Shown here piece by piece: positions 1 through 9,249 of a stretch of 33,525 bases of DNA. The stretch is taken from assembly GCA_028712125.1 (NCBI GenBank), contig JAQTQS010000004.1:1-33525 (forward strand). The letters are read 5' to 3'. Each line of letters opens with the position of its first letter. The first letter of the stretch is position 1. A model generated the notes under the pieces. The model was not told where the DNA came from, ran no database searches, and saw only the letters and a list, made by a program, of their open reading frames with translations. Source of the stretch: Candidatus Altarchaeota archaeon. Lineage in GTDB: Archaea > Altiarchaeota > Altiarchaeia > IMC4 > SCGC-AAA252-I15. The translations under genes and the position numbers were made by a program.

Positions 1-741
1 CAGCTCGAATGCCGCGGTGCCAAGCTCGCCCAGTATCTCAGCGATGCCTTCAGCCTTCTGCGCGAGCATGACCTTAATGGGTCGCATGGGCGTAAGGTTT
101 ACTTTCGCAAGCGCAATATTCCCGCCAGTCTTCGCAATCCTTGCGGCCTCCCCCAAATCCGACGTGTAATTGTTCGCCTGTTCGACCAGTTCAGCGTCGA
201 CGTTGAAGGCTTTTGCTATGGCGTCCCTGATGATGCCGTCTCCGACGCCGAGCCGGAGTTCGCCGAGTATCAGCTTTACGAGATAGCGCGAGTCAAGCGG
301 GGTCGCATTGGTCAAAAGCTCCTTAATGTAGCCCATCTTCCTGTCCTGCGCGCCCTTGCCTTCCAGCATTGCGGCCTTTGTCAGGTTGTCATAGACCCGC
401 TCGACGGTGAGAGGCTCCTGGAATAATGTAGTCTGGGCCTTTTTGACTAGAATCTGCTCTGCGACAAGCCCGGTGTCGCCCGCCTCCTTTATCAGCTTCT
501 CGATGTCGTCCTCCTTTAGGCCTGAAACTTCGGCCAATGATTTGACCATGAGCTTTCCGGCGACGCCGAGCTCCATGCCGCGCCATGTCGGGAACACCTC
601 TCCGCGTATCAGGTAGCATACGACCGGCAGGTTCTCCTCCGGGACTTTGGACAGGAATTCCGCGAGTATGTCGGCCATCTCAAGCCTGCCGCTCTTGTCG
701 TCCAGCACGCTGCATATCCGAACGAACTCGCTGAAATCCAT
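1..741 (-). CDS. lig: ATP-dependent DNA ligase, N-terminal part (truncated by window edge)
   Basis: Manual minus-strand translation from ATG at 741 (MDFSEFVRICSVLDDKSGRLEMADILAEF...) is open to base 1 and contains RYLVKLILGELRLGVGDGIIRDAIAKAF, typical of the archaeal DNA ligase N-terminal domain. Not in the ORF track because it runs off the edge. Confidence 0.85.
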   Translation of the reverse strand, partial: MDFSEFVRICSVLDDKSGRLEMADILAEFLSKVPEENLPVVCYLIRGEVFPTWRGMELGVAGKLMVKSLAEVSGLKEDDIEKLIKEAGDTGLVAEQILVKKAQTTLFQEPLTVERVYDNLTKAAMLEGKGAQDRKMGYIKELLTNATPLDSRYLVKLILGELRLGVGDGIIRDAIAKAFNVDAELVEQANNYTSDLGEAARIAKTGGNIALAKVNLTPMRPIKVMLAQKAEGIAEILGELGTAAFEL

Positions 742-751
742 AAAGGCACCT

Positions 752-2293
752 TCAGGCTTCGCCATCGTCCTTGATGAAAAAGCCCATGATGATATCGAAA
801 AGCCCGCGCTCCTCCTTTTCCTTCTTCTTTACGGCGCGCTTCTTGGGCAACGGCCGCTCCGTCTCCTCGGGCTCGTCGTCGTCCCTAGGCTTGACAGCCC
901 GCCCGTGCTTGGTCTCCCTGATTCTGACGCAGACTGTCACCGGCTGCTCGACGCACTCCCCGACGACAAGCGCATGCCCCACCGGAAGCTGCTTTATCTC
1001 GTTCTCCATGTTCGATGTGAAGCCCTCGATTGAACGCCCTATCGCCCGAAGGTCGTTGGGGTTCGTCACCTTGAGTATGATTTGCGTGCCGCACTGGGAC
1101 AATACGTTCTTGTCCACCCTCGCCGGCCGCTGGCTGACGACGCACAATTGGAAGCCGAATTTGCGGCCTTCGGATGCGACCGTCCTTATTATGTCGGATG
1201 ATATCGCGTCTCCGAAGCCGCGCTCGGGGCAGAAGTTGTGGGACTCCTCTATGAGGAAGAAGAATTCGGGTATCTGGTTGGTGCGGCGGGCGTCGAAGAG
1301 CTCTTTTATGAGCTTGGCGACGACAAGCTGCTGGATTCGCGGCTCGGCCCCAAGCAGGTTGATGATTGAAGCGTTGCCTTTTTTCACGATTTCATCGGGC
1401 TTGACGGGCGTTCCGTCGAAGACGCCGCTCTTCTTCAGCTCCTCAAGGCCTTCGATGACCTTCCATTTCAGGTTGATGGGCTCCTGCTCCACCCGGAGTA
1501 TCAGGTCGTCAATGGTATAGCCGCGGTTTATCACGTCGCTGTCCAAATCCCGGAGCGCGGTGAATATCACGCTCTTCTGCTTGTCTGAAAGGGCGAGCGG
1601 GAGGATTTCCGAGAGCTCCATCGTGTCTGCGACGAATGTGAGCGCGAGCTTTTTCGACTGAGCGTTAAGCTCGGTGTTTATCGCATACTCCAGTATCTTG
1701 TCCTTGTAGGAGGCGGCCTTGATGCCGTATTTCAGCATCGCGTCGTACTCGTCGTTCTCTACCTTCAGCGAAGCATATTCGCCGTGCGGGTCTATTATTA
1801 CGACCGGCATATTGGTCTTGAGCAGTTCCTCAAGTATGACGCCGACGGTGTAGCTCTTCCCGGCCCCGGTCTTTGCGAGCACGCTCATGTGCTTGCCGAT
1901 GGTCTTCTTTATGTCCAGGTAGACGGGAATGTCGTGGCCTTCGAGCATGCCGAGGTATATGCTTCCGGAACCGCCGGTCTTGAGGCCCAGTATCGACGTT
2001 ATCAATTCCGTGTCCGCGAGATAGACCTTCTCGTTCGGCTTGAACGGCGTCTTGGGAACGAGGATATTGTTCTCCTGCAGGTAGCCGATGGTCCTTGCGC
2101 CGGCCATGAGGGATTCCTCGTCGAAATCGTCCAGGTAGCGCTTCAACGACTCGATTCTTGCGAGCACCCAGCCGTAGGCGTCGTGCTTTACCTTGACATA
2201 GCTCCCACGCTCCACGCAAACGTCCGTTATCAGGACTTCGAACGTGTTCGGCCGGACCTCCCCTGAGATAGAACCCACCTGACGCAGCGCCAT
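752..2293 (-). CDS. herA: HerA-like hexameric DNA translocase/helicase
   Basis: 513 aa; Walker A AKTGAGKSYTVGVILEEL, VVIIDPHGEY, FFFLIEESHNFCPE, SEGRKFGFQLCVVSQRP and N-terminal HAS-barrel-like region. Confidence 0.9.
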   Translation of the reverse strand: MALRQVGSISGEVRPNTFEVLITDVCVERGSYVKVKHDAYGWVLARIESLKRYLDDFDEESLMAGARTIGYLQENNILVPKTPFKPNEKVYLADTELITSILGLKTGGSGSIYLGMLEGHDIPVYLDIKKTIGKHMSVLAKTGAGKSYTVGVILEELLKTNMPVVIIDPHGEYASLKVENDEYDAMLKYGIKAASYKDKILEYAINTELNAQSKKLALTFVADTMELSEILPLALSDKQKSVIFTALRDLDSDVINRGYTIDDLILRVEQEPINLKWKVIEGLEELKKSGVFDGTPVKPDEIVKKGNASIINLLGAEPRIQQLVVAKLIKELFDARRTNQIPEFFFLIEESHNFCPERGFGDAISSDIIRTVASEGRKFGFQLCVVSQRPARVDKNVLSQCGTQIILKVTNPNDLRAIGRSIEGFTSNMENEIKQLPVGHALVVGECVEQPVTVCVRIRETKHGRAVKPRDDDEPEETERPLPKKRAVKKKEKEERGLFDIIMGFFIKDDGEA

Positions 2294-2297
2294 AACG

Positions 2298-2323
2298 TAA
2301 ATACTTGAAAATGAGAGTATTTA
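2298..2323. promoter_or_regulatory. Symmetric divergent promoter (TAAATACT ... AGTATTTA)
   Basis: Perfect 8-bp inverted repeat (2298-2305 / 2316-2323) between herA (start 2293) and trmJ (start 2332); each arm lies about 26-30 nt upstream of one start, fitting archaeal TATA boxes for leaderless transcripts. Confidence 0.5.
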
Positions 2324-2331
2324 ACACAGAA

Positions 2332-3066
2332 ATGATTTTGGACAACTTCAGCGTTGTATTGGTCGAGCCGGTCTATGAGGGCAACGTCGGGTCGGTCGCT
2401 AGGGTGATGAAAAACCTCGGTTTTTCAAAGCTTGTGCTCATAAACCCGCCGAAGCTGGACAAGGAGGCGAGGGCAAGGTCCATGCACGGCCGTAGTATCA
2501 TGGAAAACGCGGTGATATTGAAGTCGTTTGGCGAGCTTTCCAAGCGCTTCGACTTCGTCGTCGGCACTACGGCAGTCGTCGGCAACGACAAGAACTACCT
2601 AAGGACGCCGGTCCTCCCCGAGCGCCTGTCCCGCACTCTCGCGGTCAAGGGCAACATAGCGCTCGTCTTCGGGCGCGAGGACAGGGGCCTTGAAAACGGT
2701 GAAATCGACGCATGCGACATGCTCGTGAGCATACCTGCGAACCCGGAATACCCGACTATGAACGTCTCCCAGAGCGTGGGAATCCTATTGTACGAGCTTT
2801 CCAGGGACGTCTGGCGCGCCAAAGCGAGGGAAAAGCGCAAGATGCAGGAGCTTTCAGGCGTTGAGAAGAACATTCTCATGGAGCGGTTCAGCGACCTTGC
2901 AAACATCGCATTGGACAAGGATTTCGACCGCATGCTGGCAAAAAAAACGTTCAGGCACGTCATATCCCGCTCCTTCATCTCAAGCGGCGAAGCCTCGACC
3001 CTGATAGGCGTCATCAAGAAGGCCTGCGGGAAGGCACTTGGGAGAAAACGCGGCAAACCGGCCTGA
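2332..3066 (+). CDS. trmJ: TrmJ-like tRNA 2'-O-methyltransferase (SPOUT family)
   Basis: NFSVVLVEPVYEGNVGSVARVMKNLGFSKLVLINPP...VFGREDRGLENGEI...IPANPEYPTMNVSQSVGILLYEL. Start moved from 2305 to 2332 to fit the conserved N-terminus and promoter spacing. Confidence 0.9.
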   Translation: MILDNFSVVLVEPVYEGNVGSVARVMKNLGFSKLVLINPPKLDKEARARSMHGRSIMENAVILKSFGELSKRFDFVVGTTAVVGNDKNYLRTPVLPERLSRTLAVKGNIALVFGREDRGLENGEIDACDMLVSIPANPEYPTMNVSQSVGILLYELSRDVWRAKAREKRKMQELSGVEKNILMERFSDLANIALDKDFDRMLAKKTFRHVISRSFISSGEASTLIGVIKKACGKALGRKRGKPA

Positions 3067-3100
3067 AACCGTATTTTAGCGCGCGTTCGAAAATAGTAGG
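3037..3100 (+). repeat. Direct repeat copy A (64 bp), spans trmJ 3' end and following intergenic
   Basis: 61/64 identical to 3667-3730 at an offset of exactly 630 bp (mismatches at 3042, 3044, 3071). Confidence 0.95.
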
Positions 3101-3127
3101 AATTTTAGGTATCCTGGGGGCAGTATA

Positions 3128-3664
3128 ATGAAACTCATAAGAATAACTTTGTGGTTTGTTGTTTTGATTTTTTCGTCCATAGCATTACTTGCCGGATATG
3201 AGATAGCTGATACTATCTACACTATTGTTTTTCATAGCGAAGGATTTGAGATTACCAATGCCAAAGTTTTTTATAACCAGACAAACCGTAGTGTATACGG
3301 TTATGTTTACGTAAATAATACCGGCCGTGCTTCTTATAGTCAATGTGACGTACGTCTTCGTACGGGTTCATGGGAGGAGGGATATGGTGGACCACGCTTA
3401 TGTGACTATGCCTTAGAATCAACTGAGGATGTTATTCCTGTAGGTCAGATGACTATTTTTAATTTCTATGGGTTAGACCCGAGGTCAGATAAACTTTGTC
3501 TCAACACTAAACCATTAAACGTAGAGAATATAGATAAGATAAAAACAATCTATGTGAGTTGCCGCATAGATCAACCATTCTTACTGGATTGGCGACTAAA
3601 GCTTTCCAGTGGTTATCCGGAACGTTCATATCTTAAAAAAATTGAGATAGAAGTTGTTGGATGA
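3128..3664 (+). CDS. Hypothetical secreted or membrane-anchored protein
   Basis: 178 aa; N-terminal hydrophobic segment ITLWFVVLIFSSIALLAGY, then a polar/beta-rich region with several cysteines. AT-rich compared with flanks. Confidence 0.7.
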   Translation: MKLIRITLWFVVLIFSSIALLAGYEIADTIYTIVFHSEGFEITNAKVFYNQTNRSVYGYVYVNNTGRASYSQCDVRLRTGSWEEGYGGPRLCDYALESTEDVIPVGQMTIFNFYGLDPRSDKLCLNTKPLNVENIDKIKTIYVSCRIDQPFLLDWRLKLSSGYPERSYLKKIEIEVVG

Positions 3665-3666
3665 AC

Positions 3667-3730
3667 CTTGGCAAAAAACGCGGCAAACCGGCCTGAAACC
3701 ATATTTTAGCGCGCGTTCGAAAATAGTAGG
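3667..3730 (+). repeat. Direct repeat copy B (64 bp)
   Basis: Second copy of 3037-3100, immediately upstream of the ORF starting at 3733. Confidence 0.95.
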
Positions 3731-3732
3731 CG

Positions 3733-4332
3733 ATGCTCAACGAGTTACTGTACGTGTTTTACGGCATGGTGGGGGGACCTGCGGTCGCGCTGTCGTTCGG
3801 CCTGAAGCAGTTTAGCGCGCTCTACTGCTTTGTCCTGCTGAGCATTTCCTACATCCTTTCCGTGGTCGTCATCAGCCTGCTGCTTTCGCGAATCGGGCTT
3901 GAGCGCATGTTCAGGGGGAGGATTTTTGAAAAGTTCAGCGCGATGGTCAAAAAAAGGGGCGGCGAACTAGCGGTACAGATTGACGACGTCGCCGGCCGGT
4001 TCAACAAGGAGCTGGGCGACCTCGGGTTCTATCTCGCATTGATGTCCTTCACCTTCATGTTCGGCGTCTACTGGGCGGCGGTCATCGCAGTCGTGCTCAG
4101 GCTGAACCTATGGCGCGCGATAACCTCCATGAGCGTGGGCGCGGTCCTGAGCGTCGGCTTCTGGATTTGGATACTGCGGGGCCGCGACATAGACCCCCAG
4201 ATGGTGACATTGATGTTCTTCGCGATAACGGTCTTTTTCGTCATCTACGGCTCGGTCAAGGAGAACAAGACACTGTCAAGGATGACTGAGATGCTGACTT
4301 TAGAGCTCGGGAAGCTTGAGAAGTTCATCTGA
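3733..4332 (+). CDS. Multi-pass membrane protein of unknown function
   Basis: 199 aa with several hydrophobic segments (FSALYCFVLLSISYILSVVVISLLL; FYLALMSFTFMFGVYWAAVIAVVL; MVTLMFFAITVFFVIYG). Confidence 0.7.
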   Translation: MLNELLYVFYGMVGGPAVALSFGLKQFSALYCFVLLSISYILSVVVISLLLSRIGLERMFRGRIFEKFSAMVKKRGGELAVQIDDVAGRFNKELGDLGFYLALMSFTFMFGVYWAAVIAVVLRLNLWRAITSMSVGAVLSVGFWIWILRGRDIDPQMVTLMFFAITVFFVIYGSVKENKTLSRMTEMLTLELGKLEKFI

Positions 4333-4416
4333 AAGCGCGAAGCGATAACGGCCCCTTGATTACTTACGCTCTCTTCGGCTGATTGGAATATTTAGGCCGC
4401 ATTCTATATGTATTAC

Positions 4417-5676
4417 ATGGCATCTACTGAGCTGGGCGACCGCCTGCTTTCAAGCCTCGCAGGAGAGTACGGCACGCCCCTCTATGTCTACGACGGAAAG
4501 ATGATTGCCGAGCGCTATGATGCGTTCTATTCCGCATTCTCAGGGAGATTTGCAAACGTCAGGATATGCTACGCCCTCAAGGCGAATACGAGCCTTGCTG
4601 TATGCAGCCTTCTTCGCGACCTTGGGGCGGGCGCGGACGTCGTATCGGCCGGAGAGCTGAAGACGGCGCTCGCGGCGGGCTTTAGCCCTGAGGACATAAT
4701 ATACACGAGCAACAGCAAGAGCGATAGCGACTTAGCATTGGCAGTGGATGCGGGCGTCATTATCAACGTGGATTCTGCCGGAGAGCTGGAAAGCCTCGGC
4801 AAAATAGCGGCCGGAAGAAAGAAGACGGCGCGCATATCATTCAGGGTGAACCCCGGAGTCAACCCGAAAACCCACCCCAAGATTGCCACCGGTCTTGCGG
4901 AAAGCAAGTTCGGACTGCACATCGAGGGGGGGCTCGCGCTCGCGGCCTACAGGAAGGCCGCGCGGATGAAGCATATCGCGGTCATTGGGGTGCAGGCCCA
5001 CATCGGCTCGCAGATACAGGACGCCGGCAACTTCGTTGACTCCGCACGACGTCTGTTCGACTTCGCACTGGAGTTAAAGAAGATTGGCATAGCGCTGGAT
5101 TTCATAGACTTCGGCGGAGGCCTTGGCATCTCCTATCAGGGGGCAAAGTCATTGCAGCCTGAGGAGCTTGCGAAAGCGCTCGAACCGGTCATCAGGGACG
5201 GCTTCAAAAGGCTTGGCTACCGGCCGGCGCTCGTCTTCGAGCCCGGACGTTACATCGTCGCGGAATCAGGCATACTCCTTACGAGAGTGAACTCCGTAAA
5301 GAAAACGCCGTACAAGAACTTCATAAACGTCGATTCCGGCTTCAACACCCTCATGCGGCCCGCAATGTACGACGCGTATCACCGCGTCCGAATCGTCGGC
5401 AGGAAAGGCTCGTCCGAGACTTACGACATCGCAGGCAACGTCTGCGAGACTGGCGACATACTCGCAAGAGACCGCATGCTTCCGAAAGCAAGGAAAGGTG
5501 ACATTATCGCAATACTCGACACGGGAGCCTACGGGATGAGCATGACCTCCAGCTACAACAGCCAGACGCTTCCGGCCGAAGTACTCGTCCGTGGCAAAAG
5601 AGCAGACCTAATCCGCCAGCGCGGAGAGCAGGACGACTTATACTGGAGACAGAAGATACCAGAAGACTTGTCCTAA
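4417..5676 (+). CDS. lysA: Diaminopimelate decarboxylase
   Basis: PLP fold-III decarboxylase: RICYALKANTSLAVCSLLRDLGAGADVVSAGEL, GVQAHIGSQI, FIDFGGGLGISY, EPGRYIVAESGILLTRV, CETGDILARDR, GAYGMSMTSSYNSQTLPAEVLV. Start 4417 preferred over 4408. Confidence 0.92.
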   Translation: MASTELGDRLLSSLAGEYGTPLYVYDGKMIAERYDAFYSAFSGRFANVRICYALKANTSLAVCSLLRDLGAGADVVSAGELKTALAAGFSPEDIIYTSNSKSDSDLALAVDAGVIINVDSAGELESLGKIAAGRKKTARISFRVNPGVNPKTHPKIATGLAESKFGLHIEGGLALAAYRKAARMKHIAVIGVQAHIGSQIQDAGNFVDSARRLFDFALELKKIGIALDFIDFGGGLGISYQGAKSLQPEELAKALEPVIRDGFKRLGYRPALVFEPGRYIVAESGILLTRVNSVKKTPYKNFINVDSGFNTLMRPAMYDAYHRVRIVGRKGSSETYDIAGNVCETGDILARDRMLPKARKGDIIAILDTGAYGMSMTSSYNSQTLPAEVLVRGKRADLIRQRGEQDDLYWRQKIPEDLS

Positions 5677-5679
5677 TGC

Positions 5680-6399
5680 TCACCAGTCGTCCGTCGTCAG
5701 GAACCGCTCCTTCCTGCGCTCCTCAGCCCTCCGGGCCCGCAGTCTGTCTGCGTATACTGCATGCAATACGCGGTCTTCGGCCGCTTCCAGAGGAAGGTCT
5801 GAACTGGTCCTCCATTCGTGGATTTTCATCTGGCCCATGCCGTGCAATTCGTCTATGAGCTCGCTTCTGGGCGGGAAGTCTATGTGCATGTACTTTCCCG
5901 GCTCCTTGTCCCAGCCGTTTACCCAGTTCTTTTCGGCCAAAATACCGGCATCGTTGAACAGGTACGCGCCGCCATGGTAGGAGAAGAACGTCCTGTCAAG
6001 CGTAACGCCGGCTTCGAGCAGCTCCCTCATCTGGCGGACGGGCATAAAGCCCTTCTCCACGCATCCCTCGAGCTTGCCGACGGTTCCGGCAAGCGACACG
6101 GCCGGCTGCTGGATTGCATCGCACCTCCGGGCATAGGCGATAGTGTCCAAGGTCACGGAAAAGGCGTCGTCATCGCCCTTCACCCTGTCCAGAACCTTCA
6201 TGACACGCTCCTTCAGGCCGGCCCTGCCGCCCAACGCGTCAAAGAGCGTCTCGAAACGCCTGGAACGCTCAAGCCTCACGGCCCTCGCCCGAAGCTCGTC
6301 CTCGAGCATGCGGCCCTGCTCAACCTTGTCGAACAATCCCGGCTGGGATAATGTGACCTTAAATGCGCCGGCAGGATGCTGCTGATGCTTTGCCTTCAT
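5680..6399 (-). CDS. Hypothetical protein
   Basis: 239-aa ORF filling the interval convergent with lysA; no recognised motif. Confidence 0.6.
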   Translation of the reverse strand: MKAKHQQHPAGAFKVTLSQPGLFDKVEQGRMLEDELRARAVRLERSRRFETLFDALGGRAGLKERVMKVLDRVKGDDDAFSVTLDTIAYARRCDAIQQPAVSLAGTVGKLEGCVEKGFMPVRQMRELLEAGVTLDRTFFSYHGGAYLFNDAGILAEKNWVNGWDKEPGKYMHIDFPPRSELIDELHGMGQMKIHEWRTSSDLPLEAAEDRVLHAVYADRLRARRAEERRKERFLTTDDW

Positions 6400-6487
6400 T
6401 AAAAAGAAATGCGAAAGACGAGGATAAATAGGAAGCGCGGCGCGGCAGGATTATTTTGACGGCCTTCCTTTTTAACAGGGGGATTAA

Positions 6488-8080
6488 ATGGTTAAGGGTA
6501 TTGCCATGGTCTGCCAGTCTAGGGACGTCGCCTTCGAGCGTTTGGCTGTGGGAAGTTTTTTCCTGATTTTTTTATTAATCGGCCTGGAGGTGTTCAGGGA
6601 CTACGGCCTTTCGACTGATGAAGTGTTTAACCGGGAGAAGGGCTTTTATTCGTTTTACTATGTCTTTAATGGGGATAACTCTTTGCTTACTTATTACAGG
6701 CGCGATTACGGCGTTGCCATTGAGCTGCCGCTGGTCATCATTGAAAAGGCCATGGGGCTTTCGGTCTTGAGGGATGTTTACTTCATGAGGCACCTTTGCA
6801 CCTTCCTCTTCTTTTACGTCTCGGTCTTCTTCTTTTACCTGCTGTGCAGGCGTTTTTTCGGAAGCTGGAAGCTCGCTTTACTCGGCTGCGTCTTTCTGGT
6901 GGTCAGCCCGAGGATATTCGCGGACTCTTTCTACAATTCAAAGGACATCGGCTTCATGTCCGCATTGCTCATATCGACTTACACATTCTTCCGCTTCCTA
7001 GAGCATAGGAGCCTGCCGTGGCTGGTCTTCCATGCCTTTGCGTCAGCCTTCGCCATCTGCACACGGATTGCGGGATTGTTTATAGCCCTTCTTTCCGCCC
7101 TGTTCTTGGCGCTTGATGGCTGCAAAAAACGCACTAATGAGGAAGGCATGCCAATCCACATCAGCCTTATTTCTTACGCCATGCTATCTTCCTTATTCGT
7201 CATGATGCTTTGGCCTTACCTTTGGAGCAACACGGCCAGCCATTTCGCGTATGCCCTTAAGAGTTCAGTAGAATTCACAAGGTTTAATGAGACGTTCCTG
7301 TACCGGGGGGAGTATATAGACGTCTATAACCGCCCATGGCATTACATCCCGCTGTGGATGGTTATCACAATCCCGGTGACGTATACCGCGCTTTTTATCA
7401 TCGGGTTTTCGTCATCTGTTTTTTCATTGGTTAAAAACCCTTTGGGATTCCTGGCCGACCGCGGGAAAAGGGATGAGTTGATTGTAATACTGATGTTTTC
7501 AATGCCCGTTATAGCGGTCTTGGCGCTTAATCTCGCAGTCTACGGAGGCTGGAGGCACCTGTTTTTCATCTACCCCTCATTCGTCATATTGGCCTTGATG
7601 GGCTTACGCAGGGCCTTGTCCTTCATCCGGAGCCGGTTCAGCGGCAGGGCGTACAGGCTGGCCATGGCGTCTTTTTTGGCAGTGATACTGCTTGACGTCT
7701 CAAGCGTGGCCGCATTCATGGTCCGAAGCCACCCTTACCAGAACGTCTACTTCAACCAGCTTGTTGGCGGCGTTCAATCAGTGAAAGGGTATTTAGAGTA
7801 CGACATGTGGGGGATTTCCTACAGGGAGGCGATTGAATACATCATGGAACGCGACAAGTCGGAATTAGTTGAAATTTCTGTAGATAACTGGCCGGGCGGA
7901 GTAAACCAGCTTATCCTGAAACCCGACGACAGGAAGAGGATACGCTATGTAGACCAAAAATACGCGAAATACTTCCTGACCAACTTCAGGTGGGGATATG
8001 ATTACAACTACACGAATGAATTTTACGCGATTGAGGTCGACGGGGCCAAAATCATGGTCGTCTATAAATTAAGGGATTAG
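6488..8080 (+). CDS. Polytopic membrane glycosyltransferase, PMT/ArnT (GT39)-like
   Basis: 530 aa; N-terminal DYGLSTDEVFNREKG (acidic motif in first luminal loop), many TM segments, GGWRHLFFIYPSFVILALMGL and C-terminal soluble region. Confidence 0.65.
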   Translation: MVKGIAMVCQSRDVAFERLAVGSFFLIFLLIGLEVFRDYGLSTDEVFNREKGFYSFYYVFNGDNSLLTYYRRDYGVAIELPLVIIEKAMGLSVLRDVYFMRHLCTFLFFYVSVFFFYLLCRRFFGSWKLALLGCVFLVVSPRIFADSFYNSKDIGFMSALLISTYTFFRFLEHRSLPWLVFHAFASAFAICTRIAGLFIALLSALFLALDGCKKRTNEEGMPIHISLISYAMLSSLFVMMLWPYLWSNTASHFAYALKSSVEFTRFNETFLYRGEYIDVYNRPWHYIPLWMVITIPVTYTALFIIGFSSSVFSLVKNPLGFLADRGKRDELIVILMFSMPVIAVLALNLAVYGGWRHLFFIYPSFVILALMGLRRALSFIRSRFSGRAYRLAMASFLAVILLDVSSVAAFMVRSHPYQNVYFNQLVGGVQSVKGYLEYDMWGISYREAIEYIMERDKSELVEISVDNWPGGVNQLILKPDDRKRIRYVDQKYAKYFLTNFRWGYDYNYTNEFYAIEVDGAKIMVVYKLRD

Positions 8081-8124
8081 AGTGCGAGTCTTTGCTTGCC
8101 GCGTGGTTCGTACGGCTTAGCTGA

Positions 8125-8176
8125 TGTAAACTATTTTTTACATTTATATACACGTACGTGTAATATATTTTTTACA
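8125..8176. promoter_or_regulatory. Two direct operator-like repeats TGTAAACTATTTTTTACA / TGTAATATATTTTTTACA flanking a TATA box
   Basis: 8125-8142 and 8159-8176, 34-bp spacing, with TTTATATA at 8143-8150 and palindrome CACGTACGTG at 8151-8160 between them. Confidence 0.6.
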
Positions 8177-8195
8177 TAATCAGAGGTGACAAAAA

Positions 8196-8621
8196 ATGCT
8201 AGGAAAACCAGAATGGTTCCAAAGGAGGAAATACGGCGGATGGGGCCTGACCCCAAAGACATGGCAGGGATGGCTTTACATCCTCGTCATCATAGCCCCC
8301 CTGTTCGTGCTGCAAATGCTCGGCGCGAACGGCGAAACAATATTCGCAGCCAACCTCGCCTGGATACTAGTATTCGGCACGGACATGCTCGACATCATGC
8401 GAAAACTCAAAAAAGACGAGCGCGAAACCCAGATAGAAGCAATGGCCGAACGAAACAGCGCATGGGCCATGGTCGCGATAATAGCGATTGGAGTAGGCTA
8501 CCAGGCCGCATCAAGCGCAGCAAGCCAGACGCTGCAGGTAGACCCCTTCCTCATAGCGGCCCTCATCGCCGGCGCGCTGGTCAAGGCGGCGTCAAACATA
8601 CACCTTGAGAGGAAGATGTGA
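8196..8621 (+). CDS. Small membrane protein, DUF2178-like
   Basis: 141 aa with predicted TM segments, paired with a downstream Xre-type regulator. Confidence 0.6.
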   Translation: MLGKPEWFQRRKYGGWGLTPKTWQGWLYILVIIAPLFVLQMLGANGETIFAANLAWILVFGTDMLDIMRKLKKDERETQIEAMAERNSAWAMVAIIAIGVGYQAASSAASQTLQVDPFLIAALIAGALVKAASNIHLERKM

Positions 8622-8812
8622 AAACGAGGATAAGGGAACTCCGGGAAGCCCTCGGCATGACCCAGCAACAGCTGGCCGATAGTGTGGACGTGACGCGCCA
8701 GACCATAATAAGCCTCGAACAAGGCAGGTACAACCCCTCTCTCATGCTCGCATACGGCATAGCAAAAGCGCTGAAAAAGACGAGAGTAGAGGAAGTCTTC
8801 GAAATGGAGTAG
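8618..8812 (+). CDS. Xre/Cro-type HTH transcriptional regulator
   Basis: [67 protein letters not shown] start overlaps the upstream stop by 4 nt. Confidence 0.9.
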   Translation: MKTRIRELREALGMTQQQLADSVDVTRQTIISLEQGRYNPSLMLAYGIAKALKKTRVEEVFEME

Positions 8813-8820
8813 GAGGACAA

Positions 8821-9249
8821 TTATATCCGCCTTGACTTAGGCGTCATGCTCGCAAGCCTGCCTTCCCTTGCCACTACCGGACAGGCCATTTCCCCCGTCC
8901 TTGCGATGACGTATCCCTTAAGGCCTGCCTTGTCTTCTATCTCGCCGCCCTTCATGAGCTCTTCCATCTCCTTGCGGCCGACTTGAATGACATTCTTGCT
9001 TGCTTCCTTCATCAGCATGGCGCCTTCGATTGACGGGCAGAACTGGCCTTCTACCAGCGTGCCGAAGTGCAGGCCGACCCATGCGGGAGGTACTGCCGGC
9101 ATCCTTTCGCCGGTGTAGAGGAATATCTTCTGGCCTTCCTTCTCGTCCTTAAGGTGGTATCCCAGCGCCAGGTCTATCTTGAAAGCGTATTGTTCTTCAA
9201 CCTTTTTTGCCAGCTCTTCCTTTTCTTTCTTGTCTAGTTCTTTGCGCAT
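8821..9249 (-). CDS. PUA-like RNA-binding domain protein, associated with the adjacent m5C methyltransferase
   Basis: 142 aa; GEMACPVVAREGRLASMTPKSRRI and the operon position after a NSUN gene (16-nt overlap) suggest a PUA-type role; family assignment uncertain. Confidence 0.45.
   Translation of the reverse strand: MRKELDKKEKEELAKKVEEQYAFKIDLALGYHLKDEKEGQKIFLYTGERMPAVPPAWVGLHFGTLVEGQFCPSIEGAMLMKEASKNVIQVGRKEMEELMKGGEIEDKAGLKGYVIARTGEMACPVVAREGRLASMTPKSRRI

Noticed and set aside
1784-2345. ORFs 1784-2266 (+) and 1830-2345 (-) overlapping herA
   Set aside because: Out-of-frame translations of herA with low-complexity Arg-rich content.
3081-3100. tRNA T-loop-like GTTCGAAA in the 64-bp repeats, suggesting tRNA-gene integration
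   Set aside because: Only the short GTTCGA string matches; there is no acceptor or anticodon stem, so no tRNA gene is supported.
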